Origin: Shouchella sp047238345
GTDB taxonomy: Bacteria; Bacillota; Bacilli; Bacillales; Bacillaceae_D
NCBI RefSeq assembly: GCF_047238345.1
Contig: NZ_JBDFMQ010000001.1
Span: 1,364,001-1,428,000, forward strand
Length of the DNA stretch: 64,000 nucleotides
Reading direction: 5' to 3'
In this document: positions 50,060-58,611 of the stretch, piece after piece
Layout: each line of letters starts with the position of its first letter
Numbering within the stretch: the first letter of the stretch is position 1
The notes under the pieces: model-generated
Seen by the model: only the letters and a program-made list of their open reading frames with translations
Told to the model about the DNA's origin: nothing
The model's database searches: none
Translations under genes and position numbers: made by a program

Positions 50060-52467
50060 ACGTCTTCGCCTCCTTTAAATCGAAGTTTCACCATCATAAG
50101 GATTGCAAGGGCAACAATGGCTAGAACGAGTACTTCAAGAATCGTATCAAGTCCACGGAAGTCAACAAGGATAACGTTAACCATGTTCTGTCCGCCTGCT
50201 TTATCGTAAGAATTCTCGATAAAGTATTCCGCTATTGGCGTGAAATTTGCATCGTTTCGTAATGCAAAAGATGCTGTACCAATTAAGAAAACGAGTAAGC
50301 CAACCCCAACTGAAAGCACCACATGTAGTGATTTCCGAACTCTTGAGCCGGTTTCTTGTGTGACTTCTGGTAAGTGTCTGAATGCAAGAAGCAATAAAAC
50401 AACGGTCACGGTTTCGATGAGTAGCTGTGTCATGGCCAAATCTTGTGCACTAAATACCGCAAAGAGTAGGGCCATTAAGAAACCAACTACACCAACGGTA
50501 ATAATTAGTTTCACTCGCTCTTTTATAAAGAAAAGAGAAAGTGTACTGATAACAAGTAAGAAGATAATGCCATATAGGAATAGCGGTGCTTCTTCTGTTG
50601 GTGTAAAGGACAAGGTGAAACTACCTGACCGAATAAAGCTATAGGTTAGGATTGAAACAATGAACAGAATCATGTATGTGAAATAATCTTTTAACCGTCC
50701 TGTCATTTGTACATTTGTTACCCATTCGGATCCAGTTGAAAGACCAGAAAGCGTTTTGTCATAAACGCTGTTAAACGGATCACGATCCTGTTGCATAATC
50801 GAAAGTTTCTTCCATTTTGGGTAGGTCATGTAAAGGGTTGTACCAAACCCGATAACTCCGAGTGACATAAGTAATTCAGTATTAACTCCGTGCCATAGAC
50901 TTAAGTCTAAAGCTAGCTGATCAGCTGGTAAGTGCGGCAAGATGCTGGCAACAGCTGGCTCAATTACTGTAGGAATTAATAAATTTGGAAATAATCCTAG
51001 AACGATCACAAGCCCACCTAATATGACAGGGCTAATAAGCATGCCAAGTGGTGCTTCATGTACTTCTTTTGAAAAGTTTTCTTTCTGAAATTTACCAAAG
51101 AACGTTTTAAAGAATAAAATGGCGCAGTATAAAAATGTAAAGATACTTGCAATCCAAGCAATCACTAAAATGACAAATCCCCACGTTTCTACACCAGAAA
51201 AATTCATCGACGTTATTTGTAGAAGCTCAGTAAAAAACATCTCTTTACTAATAAAGCCATTAAACGGCGGGATTCCTGCCATAGAGGCTAGTCCTACTAA
51301 CGATATGGTAAACGTTACCGGCATGATAGTCAGAAGACCACCAAGTTTTTCAATGTTTCTTGTGCCTGATTCATGGTCAATGATCCCAACAGCCATAAAC
51401 AAGCTACCTTTAAAGGTTGCGTGATTAAACAAATGAAGAACTGCGGTGAAAATTGCAGCAGAGTACACTAGGTTTTCATCAATTGTATCTCCTGTAAAGG
51501 ATGCGGAACCGAGTCCTAATAGAATCATGAGAAGCCCTAATTGGCTAATCGTTGAAAACGCAAGAATGCCTTTTAAATCTTTTTGTCGAACCGCTGAGAT
51601 CGAACCCCAGGTTAATGTGACCAATCCAGTAATGACAATAATCCAGAACCACTCTGGTGCACCTGCAAAAATAGGCGTCATCCGAGCGACTAAATAAATT
51701 CCTGCTTTAACCATCGTGGCAGAGTGTAGATATGCACTAACAGGAGTAGGGGCTTCCATTGCATCTGGTAACCAAAAGTGGAATGGGAATTGTGCTGATT
51801 TTGTAAATGCACCTAGTAAAACTAAGATCATAGCGGGGATGAAGTATGGACTTGCCATAATAATATCGCGTTGATCAATTAAAGCTTGAATACTAAATGT
51901 ACCTGTCTCCATATAAAGGAGAATAAAGCCGGCCATCATCGCAAATCCACCAAATACGGTAATAAGCATGGACTTTCTAGCACCAAAAATGGAACCTTTG
52001 TTTGTAAACCAATAACTAATTAGTAACGCTGAAGAAAGACTCGTAATCTCCCAGAAAATATAAAGCACCATTAGGTTGTCTGATAAGACAATTCCAAGCA
52101 TGGCCCCCATAAACATGAGAAGATACACGTAAAAATTAGCAAGCTGTTCTTTTGTTTTATCTAGGTAGAAAATGGAATAAAGGACAACCAAAACACCAAT
52201 ACCTGTTATTAACAAGGCAAACAGCAGGCCCAGCCCATCAAGATATGCATCGAAGTTAATGTCTAAAGATGGAACCCAAGCCATTTCCTCTAAGACTGAC
52301 CCACCGTTAGCCGTGTCTTGAAGTCTCGACACAAAGTACGCAAACAAAGCTGCTGGAATAAGAATGGTTATCCAACCAGTATGTAGACGTTTGGTAAGTG
52401 GATAAATCAATGGGATGACAATTGCTGCAATAAATGGCAGCAGGATAGCAAGATGTAGGCTTGACAT
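50056..52467 (-). CDS. mrpA: Na+/H+ antiporter subunit MrpA
   Basis: 803 residues with about twenty membrane helices, related to NuoL. Key regions include LYIFWEITSLSSALLISYW (with the conserved Glu), AFTKSAQFPFHFWLPDAMEAPTPVSAYLHSATMVKAG with Lys and His residues, and LFNHATFKGSLFMAVG. The C-terminal part (about 600-803) is a MrpB-like extension. The Mrp complex sets internal pH and removes sodium in alkaliphiles. The ATG at 52467 follows AAAGGAGG; the longer frame to 52515 crosses the promoter. Confidence 0.96.
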   Translation of the reverse strand: MSSLHLAILLPFIAAIVIPLIYPLTKRLHTGWITILIPAALFAYFVSRLQDTANGGSVLEEMAWVPSLDINFDAYLDGLGLLFALLITGIGVLVVLYSIFYLDKTKEQLANFYVYLLMFMGAMLGIVLSDNLMVLYIFWEITSLSSALLISYWFTNKGSIFGARKSMLITVFGGFAMMAGFILLYMETGTFSIQALIDQRDIIMASPYFIPAMILVLLGAFTKSAQFPFHFWLPDAMEAPTPVSAYLHSATMVKAGIYLVARMTPIFAGAPEWFWIIVITGLVTLTWGSISAVRQKDLKGILAFSTISQLGLLMILLGLGSASFTGDTIDENLVYSAAIFTAVLHLFNHATFKGSLFMAVGIIDHESGTRNIEKLGGLLTIMPVTFTISLVGLASMAGIPPFNGFISKEMFFTELLQITSMNFSGVETWGFVILVIAWIASIFTFLYCAILFFKTFFGKFQKENFSKEVHEAPLGMLISPVILGGLVIVLGLFPNLLIPTVIEPAVASILPHLPADQLALDLSLWHGVNTELLMSLGVIGFGTTLYMTYPKWKKLSIMQQDRDPFNSVYDKTLSGLSTGSEWVTNVQMTGRLKDYFTYMILFIVSILTYSFIRSGSFTLSFTPTEEAPLFLYGIIFLLVISTLSLFFIKERVKLIITVGVVGFLMALLFAVFSAQDLAMTQLLIETVTVVLLLLAFRHLPEVTQETGSRVRKSLHVVLSVGVGLLVFLIGTASFALRNDANFTPIAEYFIENSYDKAGGQNMVNVILVDFRGLDTILEVLVLAIVALAILMMVKLRFKGGEDV

Positions 52468-52513
52468 GTTTAACCTCCTTTTAGTAATGAGCAAAATTAC
52501 ATGAATCTCAGCC

Positions 52514-52541
52514 ATTATAGCGTAAAAAATTTAAACTTGCA
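52514..52541 (-). promoter_or_regulatory. mrp operon promoter
   Basis: Read leftwards: TGCAAG at 52541-52536, a 16-base spacer and a perfect TATAAT at 52519-52514. The -35 box is weak. Confidence 0.55.
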
Positions 52542-52635
52542 CATTTTTATACTTGACTTTTTTGTGATTAACCATTCCTTTTAAATAGGATGAAACTCAA
52601 CAAAAATAAGAAAAAATGTATAAGATCTTAATAAA

Positions 52636-52668
52636 AACGCCACCTTTATAAAAAAGGAGGCGTTTTAT
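52636..52668. terminator. Hairpin containing a strong SD, possibly the sda terminator
   Basis: aaaacgcc pairs with ggcgtttt, extended by cctt/aagg. On the leftward strand a T-rich tract follows, which would stop transcripts from sda. On the rightward strand it would hide the AGGAGG of the next small ORF. Confidence 0.55.
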
Positions 52669-52669
52669 T

Positions 52670-52888
52670 ATTCGCACACGGTCGAAAGTATATGTGTCAT
52701 CGGCAATATTCCTCTGTATGTTCAGCGCAAGTTGGTATTTTTGCGATATAAATGATCTGTACTCTAAGACGGTTACGGATCGTGAAGGAATTCAATCGTT
52801 GCAACAAGATGATGAATTATTTGCACCACGACAATACATTAAATTAATCCCCAAAAAAGAACAGTTAGAAGGAGAGGAAGCAAGATAA
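52670..52888 (+). CDS. Small putative membrane-anchored protein, 72 residues, unusual start
   Basis: An open frame encoding IRTRSKVYVSSAIFLCMF onward: a basic N terminus, one hydrophobic helix, then a hydrophilic domain ending EQLEGEEAR. AAAAAGGAGG (52651-52660) lies nine bases before an ATT codon at 52670; the only standard start is GTG 52694, which has no binding site and would cut into the helix. TTGTGA-18-TAGGAT (52562-52591) could be its promoter, and an inverted repeat gaggaagc/gcttcctc at 52874-52898 ends it. I do not recognise the family. ATT initiation is an inference. Confidence 0.42.
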   Translation: MRTRSKVYVSSAIFLCMFSASWYFCDINDLYSKTVTDREGIQSLQQDDELFAPRQYIKLIPKKEQLEGEEAR

Positions 52889-52949
52889 ATGCTTCCTCTT
52901 TATTGTTGTTTCGTATGTGAAGTAGGTCGTAGGTAGAAATGACAGACAG

Positions 52950-53090
52950 TTAAGATGTTAACTTGACTCGATCGTGCAATGAACGCTTGTACAATTCTTT
53001 ATAAATCAAGTCAATAAAGTCTTGATTTAATTTCAGTTCCAATGCTTTTCGATAGGTTTCAATTAGCAATTCGTCTGACAAGTTTTCCAT
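52950..53090 (-). CDS. sda: Sporulation checkpoint inhibitor Sda
   Basis: 46 residues, starting MENLSDELLIETYRKALELK and ending KRSLHDRVKLTS, a clear match to Sda (B. subtilis MRKLSDELLIESYFKA...). Sda is a helical-hairpin protein that binds the histidine kinase KinA and blocks entry into sporulation when replication is active or DNA is damaged. ATG at 53090 is the first possible start, because an in-frame TGA lies 18 bases upstream. A strong AGGAGGTGAA is 28 bases upstream with a hairpin in between. Divergent from yqeG across a DnaA-box region. Confidence 0.93.
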   Translation of the reverse strand: MENLSDELLIETYRKALELKLNQDFIDLIYKELYKRSLHDRVKLTS

Positions 53091-53098
53091 TTTTAGTC

Positions 53099-53124
53099 CC
53101 TGCTTTCAAGCAGGTTCACCTCCT
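53099..53124 (-). promoter_or_regulatory. Structured ribosome binding region of sda
   Basis: Leftwards: AGGAGGTGAA (53124-53115), then CCTGCT-TGAA-AGCAGG, a six-base-pair stem with a four-base loop (53114-53099), then eight bases to the ATG. Folding would bring the SD to about 12 bases from the start. A weak AGGG lies closer. Confidence 0.6.
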
Positions 53125-53203
53125 GTGCATACATACATACGACCATAATTAGTTTGATTTCTTGTATCCTACCATGATCAATCGTGCAGAACAACTGTTC
53201 GTT

Positions 53204-53303
53204 TTATCCACAATTAGCGGTTGATAACTTGTGGGTTAATTGTGGGCAATGTTCTAATTATCTTAATGTACTAATGTTTATAACGTGTATAACGTTATCC
53301 ACA
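53204..53303. promoter_or_regulatory. DnaA-box cluster between sda and yqeG
   Basis: Two perfect TTATCCACA boxes at 53204-53212 and 53295-53303 in the same direction, with near matches in reverse orientation between them (gtgggtta near 53231, gtgggcaa near 53242). The B. subtilis sda-yqeG gap is a known DnaA-binding region that ties sda to replication. Confidence 0.8.
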
Positions 53304-53378
53304 GGTTCGGTGATTGTATATTTTTGTCGAAAGATTTTATCGATTTTTCTCTATTCCACGTTAGGATCAATGTTTTAT

Positions 53379-53407
53379 TTGAAATAAACGTGTGTAGCAG
53401 GTATAGT
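53379..53407 (+). promoter_or_regulatory. Promoter of the yqeG operon
   Basis: TTGAAA at 53379-53384, a 17-base spacer and TATAGT at 53402-53407. Confidence 0.75.
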
Positions 53408-53455
53408 TGATGTTTGACTAATAGTTTTTGATTGAAAGAGAAAAGAGGTGTGCGT

Positions 53456-53986
53456 GTGCTTAATCGCCTAACGCCAGATCAATACGTGAAGAGTATATAT
53501 GAAATAGATTTCTCACTTTTAAAAGATAAAGGAATAAAAGCCGTTATTACAGACTTAGATAATACGTTAGTAGAGTGGAATCGTGCTGACGCGACACCTG
53601 AAGTACAAGAGTGGTTTAAGCGGTTAGATGAATTCGGATTGAAGGTGACGATTGTCTCCAATAATAATGAAAGAAGAGTTCGGGCGTTTTGTGATCCGGA
53701 AAAACGGGTGTTTATTCATAGTGCGAAAAAGCCTAGACGAAAAGCTTTTAGACAGGCCTGTGAACGAATGGGCGTTAGAACGGAAGAGACCGTTGTGATA
53801 GGCGATCAAATTTTTACAGACGTACTTGGTGGAAATCGTGCTGGGATTCATACAATTCTCGTTGTACCTGTCACGCAAACAGACGATTGGATGACAAAAG
53901 CAAATCGAAAAATGGAGCGCTATGTTTTAAGGAATATGAAAAAAAGAGGGCTTATTAAGTGGGAGGATAACAAAAGCAATGAGTAA
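53456..53986 (+). CDS. yqeG: HAD-superfamily (IIIA) phosphatase YqeG
   Basis: 176 residues. HAD motif I is VITDLDNTLVEW, motif II IVSNNNERR, motif III near KKPRRKAF and motif IV VVIGDQIFTDVLGG. The GTG at 53456 (LNRLTPDQYVKS follows) is six bases after AAAGAGGTG. The substrate is unknown. It overlaps yqeH by eight bases and heads the conserved yqeG-yqeM operon. Confidence 0.94.
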   Translation: MLNRLTPDQYVKSIYEIDFSLLKDKGIKAVITDLDNTLVEWNRADATPEVQEWFKRLDEFGLKVTIVSNNNERRVRAFCDPEKRVFIHSAKKPRRKAFRQACERMGVRTEETVVIGDQIFTDVLGGNRAGIHTILVVPVTQTDDWMTKANRKMERYVLRNMKKRGLIKWEDNKSNE

Positions 53987-55097
53987 TTACGAAGAAGAAT
54001 TTTTTTGTTCTGGGTGTGGTGTGAAAATCCAAACAACTGAACCGAAAAAGATTGGCTATGCGCCTGCTTCTGCATTATCAAGGGAACAGGTCGTATGCAA
54101 AAGATGCTTTCGACTAACGCACTATAATGAAATACAGCCAAGTGGCATTTCCGATCAAGAGTTTTTAGACTTGCTTCATACTCTTAGTGACAAAGATGCG
54201 TTGATTGTGAAAATTGTCGATGTTGTTGATTTATATGGTAGTTGGCTCTCGAGTATAAACCGTTTAATAGGCAAAAACAAACTTCTTCTTGTCGCTAATA
54301 AAATTGATCTAATGCCTAAGTCGATGAATCGAAATAAATTGCAGCATTGGTTGAAAAAAGAAGCAAGTGATCAAGGCTTAAAACCTGTGGAAACCATGAT
54401 TATTAGCACAGTGACTGGGGAAGGCATTGACGAAATCATTTCTGTTATTGATGAAGCGAGAAACGATAAAGATGTTTATGTTGTGGGAAGTGCAAATGTT
54501 GGCAAGTCCTCTTTTATTAACCAATTATTAAAGCGACACGGGCATGAAAGTGATCCATTTATTACAACCTCTCATTTTCCAGGTACAACGCTGAATATGA
54601 TTCAAATTCCTTTTGATGAACATAGAGCGTTATACGATACGCCAGGAATTATTAACCGACACCAGTTGTCTCATTATTTAAGTCCGAAAAGTTTAAAACA
54701 AATTACGCCAACAAAAGAAATTAAACCGATGGTGTTTCAGTTAAATCCAGGACAAACTTTATTTATTGGGGCATTGGCGCGATTAGATTTTATTAAGGGA
54801 GAGCGCACATCGTTTGTCGTTTATGTGTCAAATCAAGTATCAATCCACCGCACAAAGTTGGAAAAGGCCGACCAGCTATACGAGACACATGTCGGCGATT
54901 TATTACAGCCACCTACTAGTGAAGATGATGAAGCGGTGTTTAATTTAAAAAGCCAGACGTTTAAATTACACGAAGAAGAAACGGATATTGTTTTTTCTGG
55001 TCTTGGCTGGGTAACGGTAAAAGGTGCTGGTGTTACAGTTAATGCACATGCTCCGCAAGAAGTAGCGATCTCAAAACGCGCATCCATTTTGTCTTAA
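53979..55097 (+). CDS. yqeH: Ribosome biogenesis GTPase YqeH
   Basis: 372 residues, circularly permuted GTPase. An N-terminal zinc finger (CSGCG ... CKRC) is followed by G4 ANKIDLMP, G1 GSANVGKSSFIN and G3 DTPG in that permuted order, then a C-terminal domain. YqeH is needed for 30S ribosomal subunit assembly. ATG at 53979 has GGGAGGATAAC upstream. Confidence 0.96.
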   Translation: MSNYEEEFFCSGCGVKIQTTEPKKIGYAPASALSREQVVCKRCFRLTHYNEIQPSGISDQEFLDLLHTLSDKDALIVKIVDVVDLYGSWLSSINRLIGKNKLLLVANKIDLMPKSMNRNKLQHWLKKEASDQGLKPVETMIISTVTGEGIDEIISVIDEARNDKDVYVVGSANVGKSSFINQLLKRHGHESDPFITTSHFPGTTLNMIQIPFDEHRALYDTPGIINRHQLSHYLSPKSLKQITPTKEIKPMVFQLNPGQTLFIGALARLDFIKGERTSFVVYVSNQVSIHRTKLEKADQLYETHVGDLLQPPTSEDDEAVFNLKSQTFKLHEEETDIVFSGLGWVTVKGAGVTVNAHAPQEVAISKRASILS

Positions 55098-55119
55098 GAA
55101 CGTTTAGGAGGGTTGTGAA

Positions 55120-55941
55120 GTGAAGAAGTTTGCTTTAATAGGGAAACCACTTGGTCATAGCAAAAGTGCGAGTATTCATCAAGCTGCATATGAACAGATG
55201 GATATACAAGCAAGTTATCAGTCAATGGAAACAGCTGAGGATCAAGTGAAAGAGATTATTGATCGTATTCGAGCGGATGAAATTGCTGGTCTTAACGTAA
55301 CGATTCCTCATAAGGTTGCAGTCATGGCATTTTTAGATGAAATTGATGAAGACGCTAAAGCCATTGGAGCCGTAAACACGATTAAAAAAGTCGGAAATCG
55401 TGTGATTGGGTATAATACAGATGCAGAAGGCTTTAAAGAGTCGTTACTTGATAAATTAAAGGCGGCTTCCGTAAAGCAAAAGAAAATACTGGTGATTGGA
55501 GCAGGTGGGGCTGCGCGGGCGATCGTTCATATACTTGCAAAAGACGGTGCGATTCTTTCACTGACCAACCGTACCCATCAAAAAGCAGAAACGTTGGCTG
55601 GTATGTCCCCTTTTGACGTTAACGTAATAACGAAAGCTGATGCGGAGAAGACATTGGAACAATTTGATATCGTCATTAATACAACATCTGTCGGGATGTC
55701 TTTAGCAAACGACGAATTGCCGCTTCAGTTGACTTTTTTACATCGTGAAACGTTAGTCTGTGACCTTATTTATAACCCATTAGAAACGGTGTTGCTAAAA
55801 GAAGCGAGAATGAAGGGCAATAAAACGTTGAATGGTGTCGGGATGCTCGTTAACCAAGCTGCGTTAGCCATTGAGCTATGGACAGGACAAAAACCAGATC
55901 GAGGAATTATGGAAACAACATTATTAAATGAAGCAAAGTGA
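55120..55941 (+). CDS. aroE: Shikimate dehydrogenase
   Basis: 273 residues. Substrate loop GKPLGHSKSASIHQAA and GLNVTIPHKVAVM with the catalytic Lys, NTD in GYNTDAEGF, and the nucleotide loop VIGAGGAARAIV. It reduces 3-dehydroshikimate in aromatic amino acid synthesis. The GTG at 55120 has AGGAGGGTTG upstream. In B. subtilis it is called aroD and sits at the same place. Confidence 0.96.
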   Translation: MKKFALIGKPLGHSKSASIHQAAYEQMDIQASYQSMETAEDQVKEIIDRIRADEIAGLNVTIPHKVAVMAFLDEIDEDAKAIGAVNTIKKVGNRVIGYNTDAEGFKESLLDKLKAASVKQKKILVIGAGGAARAIVHILAKDGAILSLTNRTHQKAETLAGMSPFDVNVITKADAEKTLEQFDIVINTTSVGMSLANDELPLQLTFLHRETLVCDLIYNPLETVLLKEARMKGNKTLNGVGMLVNQAALAIELWTGQKPDRGIMETTLLNEAK

Positions 55942-55956
55942 TAACGGAGGAACAAC

Positions 55957-56250
55957 ATGTTAACAAATAAACAAAAGCGTTTTTTACGAGGAAAGTCACA
56001 CACCATTCAGCCAATCTTTCAAGTTGGTAAAGCGGGTGTGAATGAGAATATGATTACACAAATCAACGAGGCCCTTGAGGTAAGAGAACTAATAAAGGTT
56101 TCCATCTTGCAAAACAACATGGAAGAGAATGATTCAGTTGCAACTGAAATAGTTAACGGAACTGGTGCGGATGTAGTGCAATTAATTGGGAGCACAATCA
56201 TTCTTTACAAAAAATCGGTAAACAATCCTACCTTGCAATTGCCGAATTAG
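55957..56250 (+). CDS. yqeI: YhbY-type CRM-domain RNA-binding protein (YqeI)
   Basis: 97 residues. The CRM domain runs from LTNKQKRFLRGKSHTIQPIFQVGKAG to VQLIGSTIILYKKS, including the GKxG-like motif VGKAGVNENMI. These proteins associate with pre-50S ribosomes. GGAGGAAC precedes the ATG. Confidence 0.95.
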   Translation: MLTNKQKRFLRGKSHTIQPIFQVGKAGVNENMITQINEALEVRELIKVSILQNNMEENDSVATEIVNGTGADVVQLIGSTIILYKKSVNNPTLQLPN

Positions 56251-56264
56251 TCAGGAGGAAGACA

Positions 56265-56840
56265 ATGCGACGAATCGGCTTGTTTGGTGGAACGTTTGAT
56301 CCACCGCATCACGGGCATTTACTAATTGCCCAAGAAGCCCAGCTAGCATTACAACTTGATGAAGTTTGGTTTATTCCAGTGTCAGATCCCCCACATAAAG
56401 TACGTAACGAATTAACATCAGGTTCGGATCGCTTGGCATTAACACAAGCGGCAGTGGCTTCGCAATCTACGTTTAAAGTACTGGATCTGGAAATCGAACG
56501 AAAAGGTAAATCGTATACGTTTGATACAGTAGAACAGTTGACAAATCAATTTCCAGAAGACCATTTCTACTTTCTCATCGGCGCAGATATGGTCGAGCAA
56601 TTGGAGAAATGGTACAAAATTGATCAACTAAAAAAGATGGTGACGTTTGCGGCGTTTGATCGCCCTGGTTCGCACATTTCTGCTCATAAAGAAGTCGAAC
56701 ATATTCCGTTTTTAGAAGTAGAGATTTCATCTTCGCTCATCCGAAAACGAGTCCAGGAAGGCAAACCGATTCGTTATTTTGTACCAGAATCAGTGCGGGA
56801 ACTCATAAAGGAGCGTTCTTTATATGGCAATTACAGCTAA
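56265..56840 (+). CDS. nadD: Nicotinate-nucleotide adenylyltransferase
   Basis: 191 residues. The nucleotidyltransferase motif GLFGGTFDPPHHGHLLIA (about 5-22) and the late ISSSLIRKRVQEG (SSTxIR type) are clear. It makes nicotinic acid adenine dinucleotide in NAD synthesis. ATG at 56265 follows CAGGAGGAAG. It overlaps yqeK by 17 bases. Confidence 0.97.
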   Translation: MRRIGLFGGTFDPPHHGHLLIAQEAQLALQLDEVWFIPVSDPPHKVRNELTSGSDRLALTQAAVASQSTFKVLDLEIERKGKSYTFDTVEQLTNQFPEDHFYFLIGADMVEQLEKWYKIDQLKKMVTFAAFDRPGSHISAHKEVEHIPFLEVEISSSLIRKRVQEGKPIRYFVPESVRELIKERSLYGNYS

Positions 56841-57432
56841 AGGGGCTTGGGAAATTGTTCGCCATCACCTCACTGAAAAGCGATTTCAGCATACAATCGG
56901 TGTGACAGAGACTGCAATTCGATTGGCTAGACAGTATCATGTAGATGAGGAGAAGGCGGAATTAGCGGCGATTGTTCATGACATATGTAAGTACCATGAT
57001 ACAGATGAGATGGCGAACCATTTAGCTGCTAAAGGCGAAACACATTGGGCCGTATTTGGTCGAGAGTTGCTTCATGCTCCTTATGGTGCACTGTATAGTA
57101 AAAATGAGCTACAGATTGAAGATGGCGACATTTTACAAGCTGTTCGATCCCATACAACAGGACGCGCGAACATGTCTAGGTTAGAGCAAGTACTCTTTGT
57201 GGCAGACTATATTGAACCAAATCGTTCATTTCAGGGTGTGGAAAAAGCTCGGGAGCTAGCAGACATTCATTTAGATCGAGCCTGTCAGTTTAGTTTAAAT
57301 AATACGATGAATTACCTTCTATCAAAAGATTTGCCGATTCATCCGTACACAATTGAAGCATACAATTATTATACGTTGAAAGGGGAACAAGAGATTGAAT
57401 CCATTTTTAAAATTAGCCGTTCATACGATTGA
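56824..57432 (+). CDS. yqeK: HD-domain hydrolase YqeK (diadenosine tetraphosphatase type)
   Basis: 202 residues. The HD domain has RFQHTIGVTETAIRLA (first His), AAIVHDICKY (HD) and later LFVADYIEPNR with the last Asp. Family members cut Ap4A symmetrically to ADP. AAGGAGCG lies just upstream of the ATG. It ends inside the start of rsfS (38-base overlap). Confidence 0.94.
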   Translation: MAITAKGAWEIVRHHLTEKRFQHTIGVTETAIRLARQYHVDEEKAELAAIVHDICKYHDTDEMANHLAAKGETHWAVFGRELLHAPYGALYSKNELQIEDGDILQAVRSHTTGRANMSRLEQVLFVADYIEPNRSFQGVEKARELADIHLDRACQFSLNNTMNYLLSKDLPIHPYTIEAYNYYTLKGEQEIESIFKISRSYD

Positions 57433-57745
57433 CGATAAGCGAGGTCATAATATTACCGCCTTGGATATGAAAGGAATTTCACCAATTGCTGATTACTTTG
57501 TTATTTGCCATGGTAATTCTGAAAAACAAGTTCAAGCGATTGCCCACGAGCTTAAAAAAGTCTTTCAAGAACAAGGACAAGATATTAAAAGGCTTGAAGG
57601 ATATGATAAAGCACGCTGGGTGTTGCTTGATATTGGCGATGTCGTTATTCATATTTTTCACAAAGAAGAGCGCGTTTATTACAATTTAGAAAAGCTATGG
57701 GGAGACGCGCCTACCGTCCCGTTACAAGAGGTTATTAGCCAATGA
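57395..57745 (+). CDS. rsfS: Ribosome silencing factor RsfS
   Basis: 116 residues, with AVHTIDDKRGHNITALDMKGISPIADYFVICHG and the late GDVVIHIFHKEERVYYNLEKLWGDAP, the RsfS/Iojap signature. It binds uL14 and keeps 50S from joining 30S in starvation. The TTG at 57395 lies about eight bases after AAAGGGG; no ATG is available. It is coupled to the next gene by ATGA. Confidence 0.95.
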   Translation: MNPFLKLAVHTIDDKRGHNITALDMKGISPIADYFVICHGNSEKQVQAIAHELKKVFQEQGQDIKRLEGYDKARWVLLDIGDVVIHIFHKEERVYYNLEKLWGDAPTVPLQEVISQ

Positions 57746-58596
57746 TGAAACCAGGAGAATTAGCTACTCTTACCGTGATAAGAGAAGCTTCTTTTGGCTT
57801 TTTTCTCACGGATGGCAACGAAGATGTATTGCTACACAAAAATGACTTAACAGAGTCGGTCTCAATTGATGATCGCTTAGATGTGTTCCTTTATCATGAT
57901 CACCAAAACCGCTTAAGTGCTACCATGAAACAACCCATCATTAAAAACGAGGAAATTGGCTGGCTTGAAGTTGTACAGGTACGTCCGACTCATGGGGTGT
58001 TTGTGTACAACGGCATTTCACGTGATTTATTTGTATCGATGGACGAACTGCCTCAAGATCGCATGGAGTGGCCGCAAAAAGGGGATCACTTATGCTGTTC
58101 GTTAACGTGGGATAAAAAGGGGCGATTAATGGGACGGCTCGTAAAGGGTGGACCCATTACGGATGCAGCGATTAAAGCGGATCAAGACTGGCTTAATCGC
58201 GATGTGTCGGGAATCATCTATCACTTTCTAGATGAAGGGGCTGCGATACGAATTAAAGACGGTCCCATTGCCTTCTTACATCAAGATGAAGCGGATGGAA
58301 TACCGAGGCTCGGACAAACCATTACTGCAAGGGTTCAATTTGTACGTGAAGATGGTCGCGTGAATGTATCCCAGCGGTTAAAACGGACAGATCAGCAAGA
58401 TATCGATGCTAAAAAAGTGTTAACGTATCTGGAAGCACGCCAAAATCATGCGATGCCTTTAACGGATAAATCGACCCCTGAAGATATTGAGCGTGCTCTA
58501 GGTATGAGCAAAGCAGCCTTTAAACGGGCTTTAGGAAAGTTATTGAAGCAAAAGCTAATTGTTCAACAAGATGGGTTTACACATAAGGTAAAGTGA
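57742..58596 (+). CDS. cvfB: CvfB/YitL-family S1-domain RNA-binding protein
   Basis: 284 residues: three S1-type OB folds, starting GELATLTVIREASFGFFLTDGNEDVLLH, then EVVQVRPTHGVFVYNGISRDLFVSMDELP, then GIIYHFLDEGAAIRIKDGPIAFLH, and a C-terminal winged helix (DIERALGMSKAAFKRALGKL). In Staphylococcus CvfB affects virulence gene expression. In B. subtilis yitL lies elsewhere; here it is inside the yqe operon between rsfS and yqeM. The first ATG overlaps the rsfS stop. Confidence 0.9.
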   Translation: MMKPGELATLTVIREASFGFFLTDGNEDVLLHKNDLTESVSIDDRLDVFLYHDHQNRLSATMKQPIIKNEEIGWLEVVQVRPTHGVFVYNGISRDLFVSMDELPQDRMEWPQKGDHLCCSLTWDKKGRLMGRLVKGGPITDAAIKADQDWLNRDVSGIIYHFLDEGAAIRIKDGPIAFLHQDEADGIPRLGQTITARVQFVREDGRVNVSQRLKRTDQQDIDAKKVLTYLEARQNHAMPLTDKSTPEDIERALGMSKAAFKRALGKLLKQKLIVQQDGFTHKVK

Positions 58597-58611
58597 TCGG
58601 AGTTGAATGAG

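Noticed and set aside
50240..51697. Several plus-strand frames inside mrpA and neighbouring antiporter genes
   Set aside because: They are shadows of membrane-protein codons on the other strand with no start signals.
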